DNA of 64,000 nt from an uncultured Ilumatobacter sp. GTDB lineage: Bacteria; Actinomycetota; Acidimicrobiia; Acidimicrobiales; Ilumatobacteraceae. Below the pieces are notes generated by a model. It ran no database searches. It saw only the letters and a list, made by a program, of their open reading frames with translations, and was not told where the DNA came from. Shown here piece after piece: positions 24,795 through 34,124 of the stretch (position 1 is its first letter; each line of letters opens with the position of its first letter). A program made the translations under genes and the position numbers. The DNA lies in assembly GCA_905480335.1 (NCBI GenBank), contig CAJQPY010000011.1, positions 62,001 to 126,000 on the forward strand. Direction: 5' to 3'.

Positions 24795-25718
24795 TCATCG
24801 GAGGAGCGAAGCGACGAGGCGAGCCTTCTCGGTGGTCGAGACCGATGCCCGTGACGTGAACACGTCATAGTCCTGCGCTTCGATCTTGTCGAGAATTCGG
24901 CCGTAGAGCGTGTGGGCGGCGCCGACGCACTTCGCCGATCGGTCGGGGAGCATGGAGGTCCCGATCTCGGCCGATCGGTACAGCTTTCGACATCGTTCGA
25001 TCTCGAAACGCATCAATTCGACGAACTCAGGTGACACGCGCCGTTCGTTGAGGTCGACGCCGAATCGGCGTGAGTCCTCGAGCGGAATGTACTGACGGCC
25101 GCGGTCGAGGTCTTCGTCGACGTCCCGAAGGAAATTGGTCAACTGGAATGCGTTGCCCAAGTCACGGGCGTGGGGGAGCGCGGCGTCGTAGTCGGACGGC
25201 TCGAGGATCGGCAGCATCATCTCGCCGATCACAGCCGCCGAGCCGTCCATATAGACGAGCAGGTCGTCCCATGTTTCATACGACTCGACGGTCAGGTCCA
25301 TCGTCATCGAGCGCAGGAACCGGTGGAAGGCGTCGATGTCGATGTCAAACGCGCGCACCGTGTGTACCACGGCCTTGAGCACCGGGTCATCGGATCGACC
25401 GGCCTCGACGTCGGCGAAGAACCGGTTGCCGAAGTCGGCGAGCGCATCGGCCCGCACCTCGGTGGGGACGTCACGGCCACCCTGGGACGGGATCTCGTCG
25501 ACGATGTCGTCGGCGTAGCGGGCGAAGGCGTACAGCGCGTGGACGTGGTGCTGTTTCACTTTCGGGAGCACTTTGGTCGACCAGTAGTAGGTCGTGCCGT
25601 GGCGCTTGTTGAAGTCCTTGCACAACGCGTAGCTCTCGTCGAGCGTGACGGGTCCTGCGGGCAACAAATGCGTGGTCGGCATCGGTGGCTGCCGACGGAT
25701 TGCTTGGGGAAGACGCAT
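24795..25718 (-). CDS. crtB: Phytoene synthase
   Basis: A 307-aa head-to-head prenyltransferase that joins two GGPP into phytoene. Both Asp-rich motifs are present: YADDIVDE (about residue 68) and NFLRDVDEDLDRGR (about 195), with YYWSTKVLP and CKDFNKRHGTTYY at the N-terminus. ATG 25718 is preferred because GAGG lies a few bases upstream and it begins after the crtI stop; ATG 25682 (MPTTHLL) is possible. Membrane-associated by family, no membrane helix. Confidence 0.92.
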   Translation of the reverse strand: MRLPQAIRRQPPMPTTHLLPAGPVTLDESYALCKDFNKRHGTTYYWSTKVLPKVKQHHVHALYAFARYADDIVDEIPSQGGRDVPTEVRADALADFGNRFFADVEAGRSDDPVLKAVVHTVRAFDIDIDAFHRFLRSMTMDLTVESYETWDDLLVYMDGSAAVIGEMMLPILEPSDYDAALPHARDLGNAFQLTNFLRDVDEDLDRGRQYIPLEDSRRFGVDLNERRVSPEFVELMRFEIERCRKLYRSAEIGTSMLPDRSAKCVGAAHTLYGRILDKIEAQDYDVFTSRASVSTTEKARLVASLLR

Positions 25719-25764
25719 CGACCTCATCGTACGGCGATGTCGCTGTTCTGGTGAGATGTGGCGG

Positions 25765-27255
25765 TCAGCGGGCGCCGAACTCGTCGACGCGTTCGGCGGC
25801 GAGTTTGCCCGAGACGAGCACCATCGGAACACCGACACCGGGCAGCGTGGACGAACCCGTGAACACGAGGCCCGGCACTCGCTTGTCGACGTTGTTCGGC
25901 CGGAACGGGCCGGTTTGGAAGAACGTATGGGCGAGAGCGAACGGTGTGCCCTGTTCCATTCCCATTCGCTCCCAGTCCTGCGGGTCGTAGATCTCTTCCA
26001 CGACCACCTCGGTTGGGTAGCCGAGTGAGGTGACCTTCTCGCGCAGCGACCCCATGATCCGGTCTCGCTCGCGAGACCAGTCGATCTTGCCGCTCAGGTT
26101 CGGGGTGGGCTCGAGCACGTAGATGCTCGAGCAGCCGTCGGGGGCGAGTGACGCGTCGTCGAGGCTGTGGAGCGTGACGAGGATCGACGGGTCGGGCATC
26201 CGCACACCGTCTTCGATTAGCGCTTTGAAGGACCCGTCCCAGTCCTGCCCGAAGTGGATGTTGTGGTGGGACGCGTCGTCCGGCGGGAGCCCATTGACGC
26301 CGGCGATCCAGAGCAGGCACGAAGGCGAGTACTTGCCGTTGCGTGCCTTCTTGGGGGCTTCGACATCGCCCAGCAGCTCGCGGTAGGCGACCGGGAGATC
26401 GGGGTTGCACACGACAGCATCGGCCTCGACGAGTTCCGATCCTTCGCCCGTGCCGAGCCGGACGCCGCGGATCGTGCCGTTCGAGTGGCGCACGATGTGC
26501 GACACCGGCGATGAGTAGCGGATGGTGACGCCCGCTTGCTCGACGGCTTCGGCCAGACCGGCGGCCATTTGGTGCATGCCGCCCTCGGGCACGAACACGC
26601 CTTGGACCGAATCCATGTAGGTGATGACGGCGTAGATCGCGAGCGCCTCGTACGGGGCTAACCCGGCGTACATCGACTGGAAGCTGAAAATCTGCTGGAG
26701 GCGCTGATCGTCGAAGAACGAGGCGACCTTCTTGTCGAGCTTGCCGAAACCGCCCATCTTTAAGATCGCAAGCCCGTCGCGCCACGGCTTGATCAAGTCG
26801 AGCGGCGAGTTGATGTTCGTGTCGATGTACGACCGCATCTCGGCGTTGTAGAGCTGTTCCAACCAGTCGGAGAAGCGACCGAAGGCCTCGGCCTCCTTGG
26901 CGTTTGCGAACCGTCGGATCTCCTCGGTCATCGCCTCGCGGCCGTGGCGGACAAAGAGCGTGGAGCCGTCGGCGTAGCAGGCCCGGTACATCGGATCGAC
27001 CGGTTTGATGGTGACGTGGTCGGCCATGTTTGCCCCGGCAGCGATGAACGCCTCCTCGAGCAGATCCGGCATCGTGAGCACTGTCGGGCCGTTGTCGAGG
27101 CTGAAGCCGTGCGAACGGATCATGCCGGCGCGGCCGCCTGGGATGGCCTCGCGTTCGACGATCGTGACGTCGTGTCCTGCTTTGCTCAGGTGCGCTGCCG
27201 CCGACAATCCACCGAGACCGGCGCCGATAACGACGACTCGCAGTTGCTTTCCCAT
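25765..27255 (-). CDS. crtI: Phytoene desaturase CrtI
   Basis: A 496-aa flavoprotein that converts phytoene to neurosporene or lycopene. The FAD motif is VIGAGLGGLSAAAHLSKAG, followed by the family's DNGPTVLTMP, the mid-region GVFVPEGGMHQMA, and the closing GSSTLPGVGVPMVLVSGKLAAE. Complete and of normal length. The start ATG shares a base with the crtE stop (TGATG at 27257-27253), and it is 46 bp ahead of crtB. Confidence 0.92.
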   Translation of the reverse strand: MGKQLRVVVIGAGLGGLSAAAHLSKAGHDVTIVEREAIPGGRAGMIRSHGFSLDNGPTVLTMPDLLEEAFIAAGANMADHVTIKPVDPMYRACYADGSTLFVRHGREAMTEEIRRFANAKEAEAFGRFSDWLEQLYNAEMRSYIDTNINSPLDLIKPWRDGLAILKMGGFGKLDKKVASFFDDQRLQQIFSFQSMYAGLAPYEALAIYAVITYMDSVQGVFVPEGGMHQMAAGLAEAVEQAGVTIRYSSPVSHIVRHSNGTIRGVRLGTGEGSELVEADAVVCNPDLPVAYRELLGDVEAPKKARNGKYSPSCLLWIAGVNGLPPDDASHHNIHFGQDWDGSFKALIEDGVRMPDPSILVTLHSLDDASLAPDGCSSIYVLEPTPNLSGKIDWSRERDRIMGSLREKVTSLGYPTEVVVEEIYDPQDWERMGMEQGTPFALAHTFFQTGPFRPNNVDKRVPGLVFTGSSTLPGVGVPMVLVSGKLAAERVDEFGAR

Positions 27256-28325
27256 CAGACGCTCCGCTGGCTGACGTACTCGGCGAGTTCCACGAGGGCA
27301 GTCTTGGCGACATCGGTGATCGGTGCGTGCTCGAGCGATGTGACAGCCGACTCGGTGAGTGTGGCGATGTGCGCCTCGAGTTCGTCGAGAGCGCCGGTAT
27401 CGACGATCACCTGCTGGATGGCGGCGACGGTTTCGGCGGACATGTGCGGGTCGCCGACCAGATCGAGTACGGTCAATTGCTGGGGCGAGGCCCGGCGCGT
27501 GGCCCGTGCGAGCAGCGGCGTCGGCTTCCCCTCGATGAGATCGCCGCCGACCGGCTTGCCGGTGACTGCCTCGTCGCCGAAGGCTCCCATCACGTCGTCA
27601 CGCATCTGGAACGCATCGCCGAGCGGCAATCCGTAGTTGCTGAGGTGCGGGAGCAACTCGTCGGCCCGTTCCGGTGCGGCGAGCACAGCACCCAAATGGA
27701 GCGGGCGCTCGATCGTGTACTTGCCCGACTTGTAGCGACAGATCCGCTCCGACGCCACGATGTCGCGGGTGCGGCTCACACCGCCGAGGATGTCGAGGTA
27801 CTGACCGATGTTCAGTTCGATCCGCAGCTCGTTCCACACTCGGGCCGCGGCGGGCGTGGCTTCTTCGAGTAGTTGGTCGGCGTAGACGAACGCGAGGTCG
27901 CCGACGAGGATCGCGACTCCTTCGCCGTAGCGGCGCGACTCGCCGGCCCAGCCTTTCTCCGCATGCTCGGCTGCTGCAACGACGTGTGTTGTGGGCTGGT
28001 TTCGACGCGAGTCGGCGTCGTCCATCACGTCGTCGTGGAACAGCGCAAACGCGTGCATGAGCTCGAATGCGGCACCGGCGTCGATGTCGATCTGATCATT
28101 GGCCGCACCGCCGGCGCCCACGTATCCCCAGTGGCAGAAGGCAGGTCGCAACCGCTTTCCACCGGACAGGACTAGGCGGCGGATCTCGTCGATCGGTTGA
28201 GCGAGCTCGGGCGTAAACGACGCCCAGCGGTCGCGCTCGGCTGCGAGGAACTCGTTGAGCCGGGCGGTGACCCGATCGGCCAGGTGGAGCAGGGAGGCGG
28301 GAGCACTGCCGGGCATGATTGTCAA
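27255..28325 (-). CDS. crtE: Geranylgeranyl diphosphate synthase
   Basis: A 356-aa trans-isoprenyl diphosphate synthase. The first Asp-rich motif is FHDDVMDDADSRR with the GGKRLRPAFC block before it, and the second is QMRDDVMGAFGD. Chain length is set upstream of the first motif (FELMHAFALF), compatible with C20. It is the first gene of the carotenoid set and follows xseB by 61 bp on the same strand, so it may be read from the xse promoter or from its own in that gap. Confidence 0.9.
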   Translation of the reverse strand: MTIMPGSAPASLLHLADRVTARLNEFLAAERDRWASFTPELAQPIDEIRRLVLSGGKRLRPAFCHWGYVGAGGAANDQIDIDAGAAFELMHAFALFHDDVMDDADSRRNQPTTHVVAAAEHAEKGWAGESRRYGEGVAILVGDLAFVYADQLLEEATPAAARVWNELRIELNIGQYLDILGGVSRTRDIVASERICRYKSGKYTIERPLHLGAVLAAPERADELLPHLSNYGLPLGDAFQMRDDVMGAFGDEAVTGKPVGGDLIEGKPTPLLARATRRASPQQLTVLDLVGDPHMSAETVAAIQQVIVDTGALDELEAHIATLTESAVTSLEHAPITDVAKTALVELAEYVSQRSV

Positions 28326-28386
28326 GGCTACTCAGCGTCCGGTCGGACGGGACCGTGTTGCCGGTTGGGGAGATCGCTGCGCCAGC

Positions 28387-28608
28387 TCAGCTCTCGGGAT
28401 CGACATCGGCTGCGGCATCGAGGTCGGCGGTGACCTGGCGAATCTGGAGGTCGGCCGTGGTGATCTTGTCACGGCAGACGGTGATGAGCTCCGAGGCGCG
28501 GGCCACCCGCTCGGCCAGCCGGTCGACGTCGACGTCGGAGCCTTCGAGCTCGCGCAGGATCGTGTCGAGTTCGCTGAGGGCATCGGCATAGCCGGGTGTG
28601 TCGGTCAT
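28387..28608 (-). CDS. xseB: Exodeoxyribonuclease VII small subunit
   Basis: A 73-aa helical protein with the XseB pattern: YADALSELDTILRELEGSDVD, then RVARASELITVCRDKI. It wraps the large subunit's coiled-coil in ExoVII, which degrades single-stranded DNA from both ends. Its start overlaps the xseA stop by ATGA. The family's usual LE.G..LE core is present in slightly altered form. Confidence 0.88.
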   Translation of the reverse strand: MTDTPGYADALSELDTILRELEGSDVDVDRLAERVARASELITVCRDKITTADLQIRQVTADLDAAADVDPES

Positions 28609-30053
28609 CGGTTCGGGTCGCTTTCGGTGTCGCCGGAGGGTGCCGGTACGGGGTGGAGGTTGACGGTGTCGATTACGCTCGTGCTGCGGCCGTCGAGGAA
28701 GTCGGTCGTGAGTGCGTCGCCCGGGCTGAGATCAGCTGCAGACCGGACGATCTCGCCGTCAGCGTTGCGCGTGATGGTCCACCCGCGGGCGAGCTGGACC
28801 CCGGGATCGACTGCATCGACGCGGGCGGCGAACAGGTCGAGTCGGCTCCGTTCGCGCTCCGTGATGCTGGTCGAACGCTCGCCGAGGCGGACGGCTGCTG
28901 CCGCGAGCCGCGCGGTTGATCGATCGAGTGCTGCCGGCACGAGCGTCGCAAGGCGAGCCTGGCGCATCGTGAGCCGCTCGTCGGCGCGTTCGACAGCTGC
29001 GTTCGCGCGACCCGCGATGCGTCGTGCCGTGTCGTGGAGGCGTCGTTCGGCGCCGTCGGTCGTTGCCAGTGACCGGCGGACGATCGCCTCGAATGCGGCC
29101 TCAACACCGACGGTGTATGCGGCGACTCGCTCGATGAGTGCTCCAGCGCAAGCGGTTGGGGTCTTGAGCGCCGTATGAGCCACCTCGTCGGCGATGCTCC
29201 GGTCGGTTTCGTGCCCGAGCCCAGTGAGTACCGGGATCGGGGCCGCCGCGATCGTTTGGGCGATCCGCGCACTGTCAAACACGGCCAGTTCGTTGCGGGC
29301 ACCGCCGCCGCGGATCACCACGATCACGTCGAGGACGCCCTCGCGTGCGCCGCGGGCCAACGTGCCGATCGCCCCTGCGACCATGCGGTCGGCGCCGTCG
29401 CCTTGCACGCGAGTGTCGGCCACGGTGAGCTCGAATGCGAAGCCGCTGGCCGACAGCTCGCTGCGGAAGTCAGCCCACGCGGCCGAATCGACGCTCGTCG
29501 CCACGCCGACGCGCAACGGGATCGGTGACATGGGGCGCCGCTTGTTGAGGTCGATGAGACCGCTGGCAACCAGTCGCCGCATTACCTCGTCGCGGGACTG
29601 CGCAATATCGCCGAGCGTGTAGCGGGGGTCGATCTCGGCCATCTTGAGGCCAACCGAACCGCCCTGAGCCCAGTAGTCGAGGACCCCTCGGATCCGGACC
29701 TTCATCCCGTCGCGCAGCTCGAGATTGGCTCGCTTGAGGATCGGTGTGAGGCGTCGCTTGGCCGGCGCGAACAGCTGGACTCGAAGCACCCCTTTGCCGT
29801 CATCGCCGTCTTCGACGAGAGAGAAGTAGGTGTGTGGGCCGCGATGCTGGAGCCCGTTGATCTCGCCGCGCACCCACAATCCGCCGCGAAAGCCGCGGCG
29901 GAACTGGTCGTTGATCGCCTCGGCGAGTTCACACACCGAGTAGGTCAGCTCACCGCCGTCGTCCGGTTCGGCGTCGTCGAATTCGAAAGCCGGTTGCGAC
30001 ACAGGATCAGCCTGCCACGAGAATGAGCGTCGCGGTCGGGACGATGCGGTCAA
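28605..30053 (-). CDS. xseA: Exodeoxyribonuclease VII large subunit
   Basis: A 482-aa nuclease subunit. An N-terminal OB-fold (GLWVRGEINGLQHRGPHTYFSLVED) binds single-stranded DNA. The catalytic domain includes DVIVVIRGGGARNELAVFD and GLGHETDRSIADEVAH. A long Arg/Ala-rich coiled-coil (about 300-420) leads to GWTITRNADGEIVRSA. The start overlaps the hydrolase stop by ATGA; a second start candidate near residue 18 would align better with typical XseA N-termini. Confidence 0.93.
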   Translation of the reverse strand: MTASSRPRRSFSWQADPVSQPAFEFDDAEPDDGGELTYSVCELAEAINDQFRRGFRGGLWVRGEINGLQHRGPHTYFSLVEDGDDGKGVLRVQLFAPAKRRLTPILKRANLELRDGMKVRIRGVLDYWAQGGSVGLKMAEIDPRYTLGDIAQSRDEVMRRLVASGLIDLNKRRPMSPIPLRVGVATSVDSAAWADFRSELSASGFAFELTVADTRVQGDGADRMVAGAIGTLARGAREGVLDVIVVIRGGGARNELAVFDSARIAQTIAAAPIPVLTGLGHETDRSIADEVAHTALKTPTACAGALIERVAAYTVGVEAAFEAIVRRSLATTDGAERRLHDTARRIAGRANAAVERADERLTMRQARLATLVPAALDRSTARLAAAAVRLGERSTSITERERSRLDLFAARVDAVDPGVQLARGWTITRNADGEIVRSAADLSPGDALTTDFLDGRSTSVIDTVNLHPVPAPSGDTESDPNR

Positions 30054-30748
30054 ACACCGAGTACCTCTGGCAGCCAGCTGTCGAGCCGCTCGGTGATTAC
30101 CGCGTCGCTCTGCCCGAGGACGTGCCCGTCGCCAGGGAGAATCACCACCTCGCCCGACCCGGCGATCATCTGTACCGTCTGACTCGACTCGGGTGAGAGC
30201 AACTCGTCACGGTCGCCGTGGAACAGCAGCAGCGGGCGGCCGTCAAGCGCGCCGGCTACCTCGCAGCCGGCTGACTGCGTGGCAAAGGTGACGACGCCGA
30301 CCACCGAGCCGGGCATCACCACGGCGGTTCGAATGGCCACGGCACCGCCGAAGCTATGGCCCAGCACGACGATTCGCTCGGCGCCTGCATCTCGCGCCCA
30401 CTCGACGCCACACGCGAGGTCGTGGGCACATCGATCGAGATCGTTCGGCGTGCGATAGTTCACCCGCACCGCTGTGACCCCGCGTGCCGACCACCGTTCG
30501 CCCAGCGCGTGGTAGAGCCCGTGGCCAGGACCGAGAAGGCCGCCAAGTGCCCCACCGCACATTACGATTGCCGCCGGGAGAGCCGACGGGCCGGCCGGTT
30601 CGTGCACCAGCGCGGTCAGCAATCCCTGCTGGGTGTAAACCTCACGATGGATGATGCCGCCGGTGATGGTGACCTCGCTGCTCGCCAACGGACGGAGCGC
30701 CTCGAGTGCGGTCGGGCCGGTTGGGTCGAGCTGGTCGGACACGGCCAT
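30050..30748 (-). CDS. Alpha/beta-hydrolase, dienelactone-hydrolase-like
   Basis: A 232-aa hydrolase with the nucleophile elbow GHSFGG, an oxyanion-region CGGALGGLLGPG, the LLLFHGDRDELLSPE acid block and a catalytic His in DGHVLG. The set Ser-Asp-His is complete. Substrate unknown. It is coupled to xseA by a 4-nt overlap, which suggests shared expression rather than shared function. Confidence 0.8.
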   Translation of the reverse strand: MAVSDQLDPTGPTALEALRPLASSEVTITGGIIHREVYTQQGLLTALVHEPAGPSALPAAIVMCGGALGGLLGPGHGLYHALGERWSARGVTAVRVNYRTPNDLDRCAHDLACGVEWARDAGAERIVVLGHSFGGAVAIRTAVVMPGSVVGVVTFATQSAGCEVAGALDGRPLLLFHGDRDELLSPESSQTVQMIAGSGEVVILPGDGHVLGQSDAVITERLDSWLPEVLGV

Positions 30749-30789
30749 CAGTGTCGCACCTCGCCCGCCGACGTCGTAGCCCGGGGTAG

Positions 30790-32160
30790 TCAGGCCCCAA
30801 GATGCCGGATGTTGCCGCCGGGAGGTGACTCCTCGTCGTCGTCGACATCGGCGTCAGCTTCGAGCGAGAACAATTCACCGTCGACGGGCAATCCACGCTG
30901 CTGGCGGATTGCTTCGAGCTCACGCAACGGGCGTTCGAGCGCACGGCGCCGCGTGACGGATAGGGCTTCGAAGTCCTTTTCGACGCCTTCGAAACGGCGC
31001 TTGATCTTCTCCATCTGGTCGGCGTACTTGCCCCACTGCGTGCCGAACTTGCCGATGAGCGACAAAATCTCGTCACTGGTGCGCTCGATGGTGAAGTTGT
31101 CGTGGGCCTGGCGGATCACACCGAGGAAGGCGAACAGCGTCATCGGCGAGCACATGACGATCTGCTGGCCCATCGCGTCCTCGATCAGGTCTGGATCGTG
31201 CTCGTGGATGAAACCGGTGAGCTGTTCGTTGGGGATGAACAGCAACACGTTGTCCAGCGCTGAACCGCCGCCTGCGATTGCGTACTCTCGCTTGGCTAGC
31301 TCCCTGACCCGCGCCCGAACGTCGGTGAGGAATCGCTTGAGGTGGACCTCGCGTTCAGCTTCCGAATTCGTCGCGAGGTAGCGCAGATATGCCGCCATGG
31401 GGAACTTGACGTCCATGAAAAGGGTCTGGCCCTGGGGCATGTGGAACGTGTAGTCGGGCCGACCGGTGCCGCCTTCGATCTGGGTCTGCTTGCGGTAATT
31501 GACGTTCTCGACGAAGCCGGCCAGACGCAAGACGTCTTCGGCCATTCGCTCGCCCCACTGCCCGCGAGCCTGTGGGTTGGCGAGGGCAGTCTGTAACGCC
31601 TGCGTCGACTCCGAGAGCGTGTTCGCGATCTGAATATGTGCATTGATCGACGATTCGACCTCACCGAACTTCTTGGCGTTGGTCTCATTCAATGTCGTGA
31701 GCATCGTGGACACCTTGGCGAGCTCGGCGCGCATCTCAGCGTGGACCTGGTCGAGTCGGGCGTCGATCACATCCTTCTTCGCACCGAGGTCGGCCGTGGT
31801 CTGTTCCTTCATCTGCGTACTCGTGGCGTCGAGGTGCTCCTTGACCTGGGTCGTGGTGGACACGAGCTGTTCGGCTTGGCGCTCCATCGACGACTGGAAC
31901 TGCTCGCGCTGCAGGAGTGCCGCTTGTTCGAGAGCGGCCTGAACAGCGGCGTCTCGCTCCGCCGAGGCCTGTTGGCGGGAGTCAGCGACGGCTCGGTTCA
32001 CTGCGGCATCGACCGCAGCTTGGACTGACGCGGCCGTCGCGGTGCGATTCGATTCAAGCTTGGCCGTGGTCTGTTCGGCCCGGCGCGTGGCGATCACGAA
32101 TGCAACGCCGGCGGCCACGAGCGCCAGCAGCACGGTGACGATCATCATGAGACTCGACAT
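30790..32160 (-). CDS. rmuC: RmuC-family DNA recombination protein
   Basis: A 456-aa protein with one N-terminal membrane helix, a long coiled-coil (about 25-190) rich in Ala/Gln/Glu, and the RmuC nuclease-like domain: QARGQWGERMAEDVLRLAGF, GRPDYTFHMPQGQTLFMDVKFPM and FIPNEQLTGFIHEHDPDL. RmuC limits DNA inversions and rearrangements at short repeats. ATG 32160 with GGGA close by is preferred over ATG 32169. A 15-bp motif just upstream (32179-32193) is shared with radA. Confidence 0.9.
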   Translation of the reverse strand: MSSLMMIVTVLLALVAAGVAFVIATRRAEQTTAKLESNRTATAASVQAAVDAAVNRAVADSRQQASAERDAAVQAALEQAALLQREQFQSSMERQAEQLVSTTTQVKEHLDATSTQMKEQTTADLGAKKDVIDARLDQVHAEMRAELAKVSTMLTTLNETNAKKFGEVESSINAHIQIANTLSESTQALQTALANPQARGQWGERMAEDVLRLAGFVENVNYRKQTQIEGGTGRPDYTFHMPQGQTLFMDVKFPMAAYLRYLATNSEAEREVHLKRFLTDVRARVRELAKREYAIAGGGSALDNVLLFIPNEQLTGFIHEHDPDLIEDAMGQQIVMCSPMTLFAFLGVIRQAHDNFTIERTSDEILSLIGKFGTQWGKYADQMEKIKRRFEGVEKDFEALSVTRRRALERPLRELEAIRQQRGLPVDGELFSLEADADVDDDEESPPGGNIRHLGA

Positions 32161-32178
32161 GTTTCCCATGATGACGTG

Positions 32179-32193
32179 GGGGTACTCCAGAGT
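32179..32193 (-). promoter_or_regulatory. 15-bp element upstream of rmuC, shared with radA
   Basis: On the minus strand ACTCTGGAGTACCCC lies 10-19 nt before the rmuC start. An identical 15-mer lies 19 nt before radA. CTCTGGAGTA resembles the -10 part of the mycobacterial LexA-independent damage promoter (CTCTAGTGTA), but I could not find a convincing -35 partner. Confidence 0.4.
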
Positions 32194-32260
32194 TGGCGGA
32201 CCCTTATCAGAGAGGCGTTGAGCCGGGGGTCAGCGGTTTGAGTATCGACCGAGGAGGGTG

Positions 32261-33337
32261 TCAGGCGGGAGTCGCCGAGATTTCCGTTGCCTTGACAGCT
32301 GCCCAGACTGGACCCGACGGCCTCAGTCCGAGCGATGTCACGGCGGCGGGGGTGACGTCGACAGCCATCGGGACCGGACCACCTAGTGTGATCCGCACAA
32401 TGTCGCCGAGCGGCTCGACCAATTCGACCGTTGTGTTCCAGACATTCCGCTGACTTCCACTTGGGCAATCGGGGTGCAGCGACACCGCCGTCGGATGAAC
32501 GGTCAGGAGCACGGAACCGGTCATCGAGGTGTCGGTGATAGTGAACGTGTGGTCGTGGTCGGCAAGCAACACTGACCCATGCGCAGCCAAGCCGGCGTAC
32601 AGGTTCGTGCCAGCAAGTGCAGCAACGTATGGCGTCGCGGGGGAGCGTCGGATCTCATCGGGCGTCCCGCGCTGCGTGATCCGACCATTTTCGATCACGA
32701 AAGTTGTATCGGCCAAGAGGAATGCGTCGGAGGGATCATGAGTGATGAGCAGCCGAGGACCCCGGAACGAGTCGAGCTGCTCGCGGAGCACTCGTCGGAC
32801 TTCGGATCGAGCCGCGACGTCGAGCGCAGCGAGGGGCTCATCGAGCAACAACGCGTCCGGAGACGCAGCGAGCGCACGGGCGATCGCAATCTTCTGGGCC
32901 TGACCGCCCGAGAGCTCGTGTGGTTGCCGATCGGACAATTCAGAGACGCCGAGCAGCTCGATCCAGCTGGCAGCTTGTCGACGAGCCTCGGCCGTGCGAC
33001 TTCCAGTGCTCCGCGGACCGAATGCTACGTTGTCGAGCACCGTCATGTGGCCGAACAGAAGGTGTTCCTGAAAGACCACCCCGATGTTCCGGTCCTCCGG
33101 CGGTGTCCACCTCCGGGCAGTGGTGTCTTCCAGGCTTCGCTCGGCGAGCGTGACCGAGATCTCGGACCCGGCGGGGAGTTCCAGGAACCCGGCGATGGCG
33201 CCGAGGACTGACGACTTGCCAGCGCCGTTCGGACCCAGGAGGGCGGCTGTGCTTCCGGCCTCGACCTCGAGGTCGGCATTGATCGAGAACCCTGCCCGCG
33301 TGAGGCGGATGTGTGCCGACAACCCCTTCGGACTCAC
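32261..33337 (-). CDS. modC: Molybdate ABC transporter ATPase ModC
   Basis: A 358-aa ATPase. Walker A is GPNGAGKS (35-42), the signature LSGGQAQ, Walker B LLLDEPLAALD and switch TH. A C-terminal TOBE/Mop-like domain (LTVHPTAVSLHP through DIVRITLGGPVPMAVDVT) identifies the molybdate subclass over general importers. Start GTG 33337 overlaps the modB stop as GTGA; longer in-frame readings run through modB and are rejected. Confidence 0.88.
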   Translation of the reverse strand: MSPKGLSAHIRLTRAGFSINADLEVEAGSTAALLGPNGAGKSSVLGAIAGFLELPAGSEISVTLAERSLEDTTARRWTPPEDRNIGVVFQEHLLFGHMTVLDNVAFGPRSTGSRTAEARRQAASWIELLGVSELSDRQPHELSGGQAQKIAIARALAASPDALLLDEPLAALDVAARSEVRRVLREQLDSFRGPRLLITHDPSDAFLLADTTFVIENGRITQRGTPDEIRRSPATPYVAALAGTNLYAGLAAHGSVLLADHDHTFTITDTSMTGSVLLTVHPTAVSLHPDCPSGSQRNVWNTTVELVEPLGDIVRITLGGPVPMAVDVTPAAVTSLGLRPSGPVWAAVKATEISATPA

Positions 33338-34119
33338 GGCGACGTCCGTTCCCACCAGCGGCCGCGCAGCGCGACCAGTACCACGACCGAGACCACGACC
33401 ATGAGCAGGCTGATCGCGATCGCCGCGTCCCGATTCGCATCGAGCGACACGAACACCGCCAAGGGAAGGGTTTGGGTCCGGCCCTGCAGGTTGCCGGCAA
33501 AGGTCACGGTTGCCCCGAACTCGCCGAGCGCTCGCGCCCACGCCAGTACGATCCCGGCTCGCAGCGATGGAGCGATCATTGGAAGCGTCACACGACGAAA
33601 CACGGTGAGCGGTGAAGCACCGAGGCTTGCCGCCGCAGCTTCAGGCCGGCGGTCGGCCGAGGAGAGCGCGCCTTCCACGGTGATCACCAGGAACGGCATG
33701 GCCACGAATGTGTTCGCGAGAATTACCCCCCACGTCGAGAACGGCAAGACGAACCCCGTGGCGTTGGCGAGCGGTTCACCGACTGCGCCCCGTCGACCCA
33801 AGGCGAACAGTAGGGCGGCTCCGCCGACGACAGGTGGGAGCACCAGTGGCAAGGTGACGACCGCTCGAAGCAGTGACCGTCCTCGGAATTCGACGCGACT
33901 GAGCGTCCAGGCGAGTGGGACACCGAGCACCGCCGCGCATAGGGCGGCAGCCACGGATGTGATCAGCGATAATCGGAGCGCGTCGACGACGACGTCGTCG
34001 GTCAGCAGCGAGCCGAGGTCGGTCCACGGCGTGACCCCCAACAGGCCGATCAGCGGGAGGACGAACAGTGCTGCGCCGATCACGGCGAGCACAAGCAGGA
34101 TGGCCGGTGGGCGACGCAT
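33334..34119 (-). CDS. modB: Molybdate ABC transporter permease ModB
   Basis: A 261-aa permease with about six helices and the cytoplasmic coupling motif EAAASLGASPLTVFRRVTLP, which contacts ModC. Clear family features include RTQTLPLAVF near the end, found in ModB and CysTW-type permeases. Gene order modA-modB-modC with overlap to modC completes the importer. Confidence 0.9.
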   Translation of the reverse strand: MRRPPAILLVLAVIGAALFVLPLIGLLGVTPWTDLGSLLTDDVVVDALRLSLITSVAAALCAAVLGVPLAWTLSRVEFRGRSLLRAVVTLPLVLPPVVGGAALLFALGRRGAVGEPLANATGFVLPFSTWGVILANTFVAMPFLVITVEGALSSADRRPEAAAASLGASPLTVFRRVTLPMIAPSLRAGIVLAWARALGEFGATVTFAGNLQGRTQTLPLAVFVSLDANRDAAIAISLLMVVVSVVVLVALRGRWWERTSP

Positions 34120-34124
34120 CTGGA

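Noticed and set aside
25724-27313. A 529-aa minus-strand frame over crtI
   Set aside because: Arg/His-rich shadow of the real crtI frame, with no motifs.
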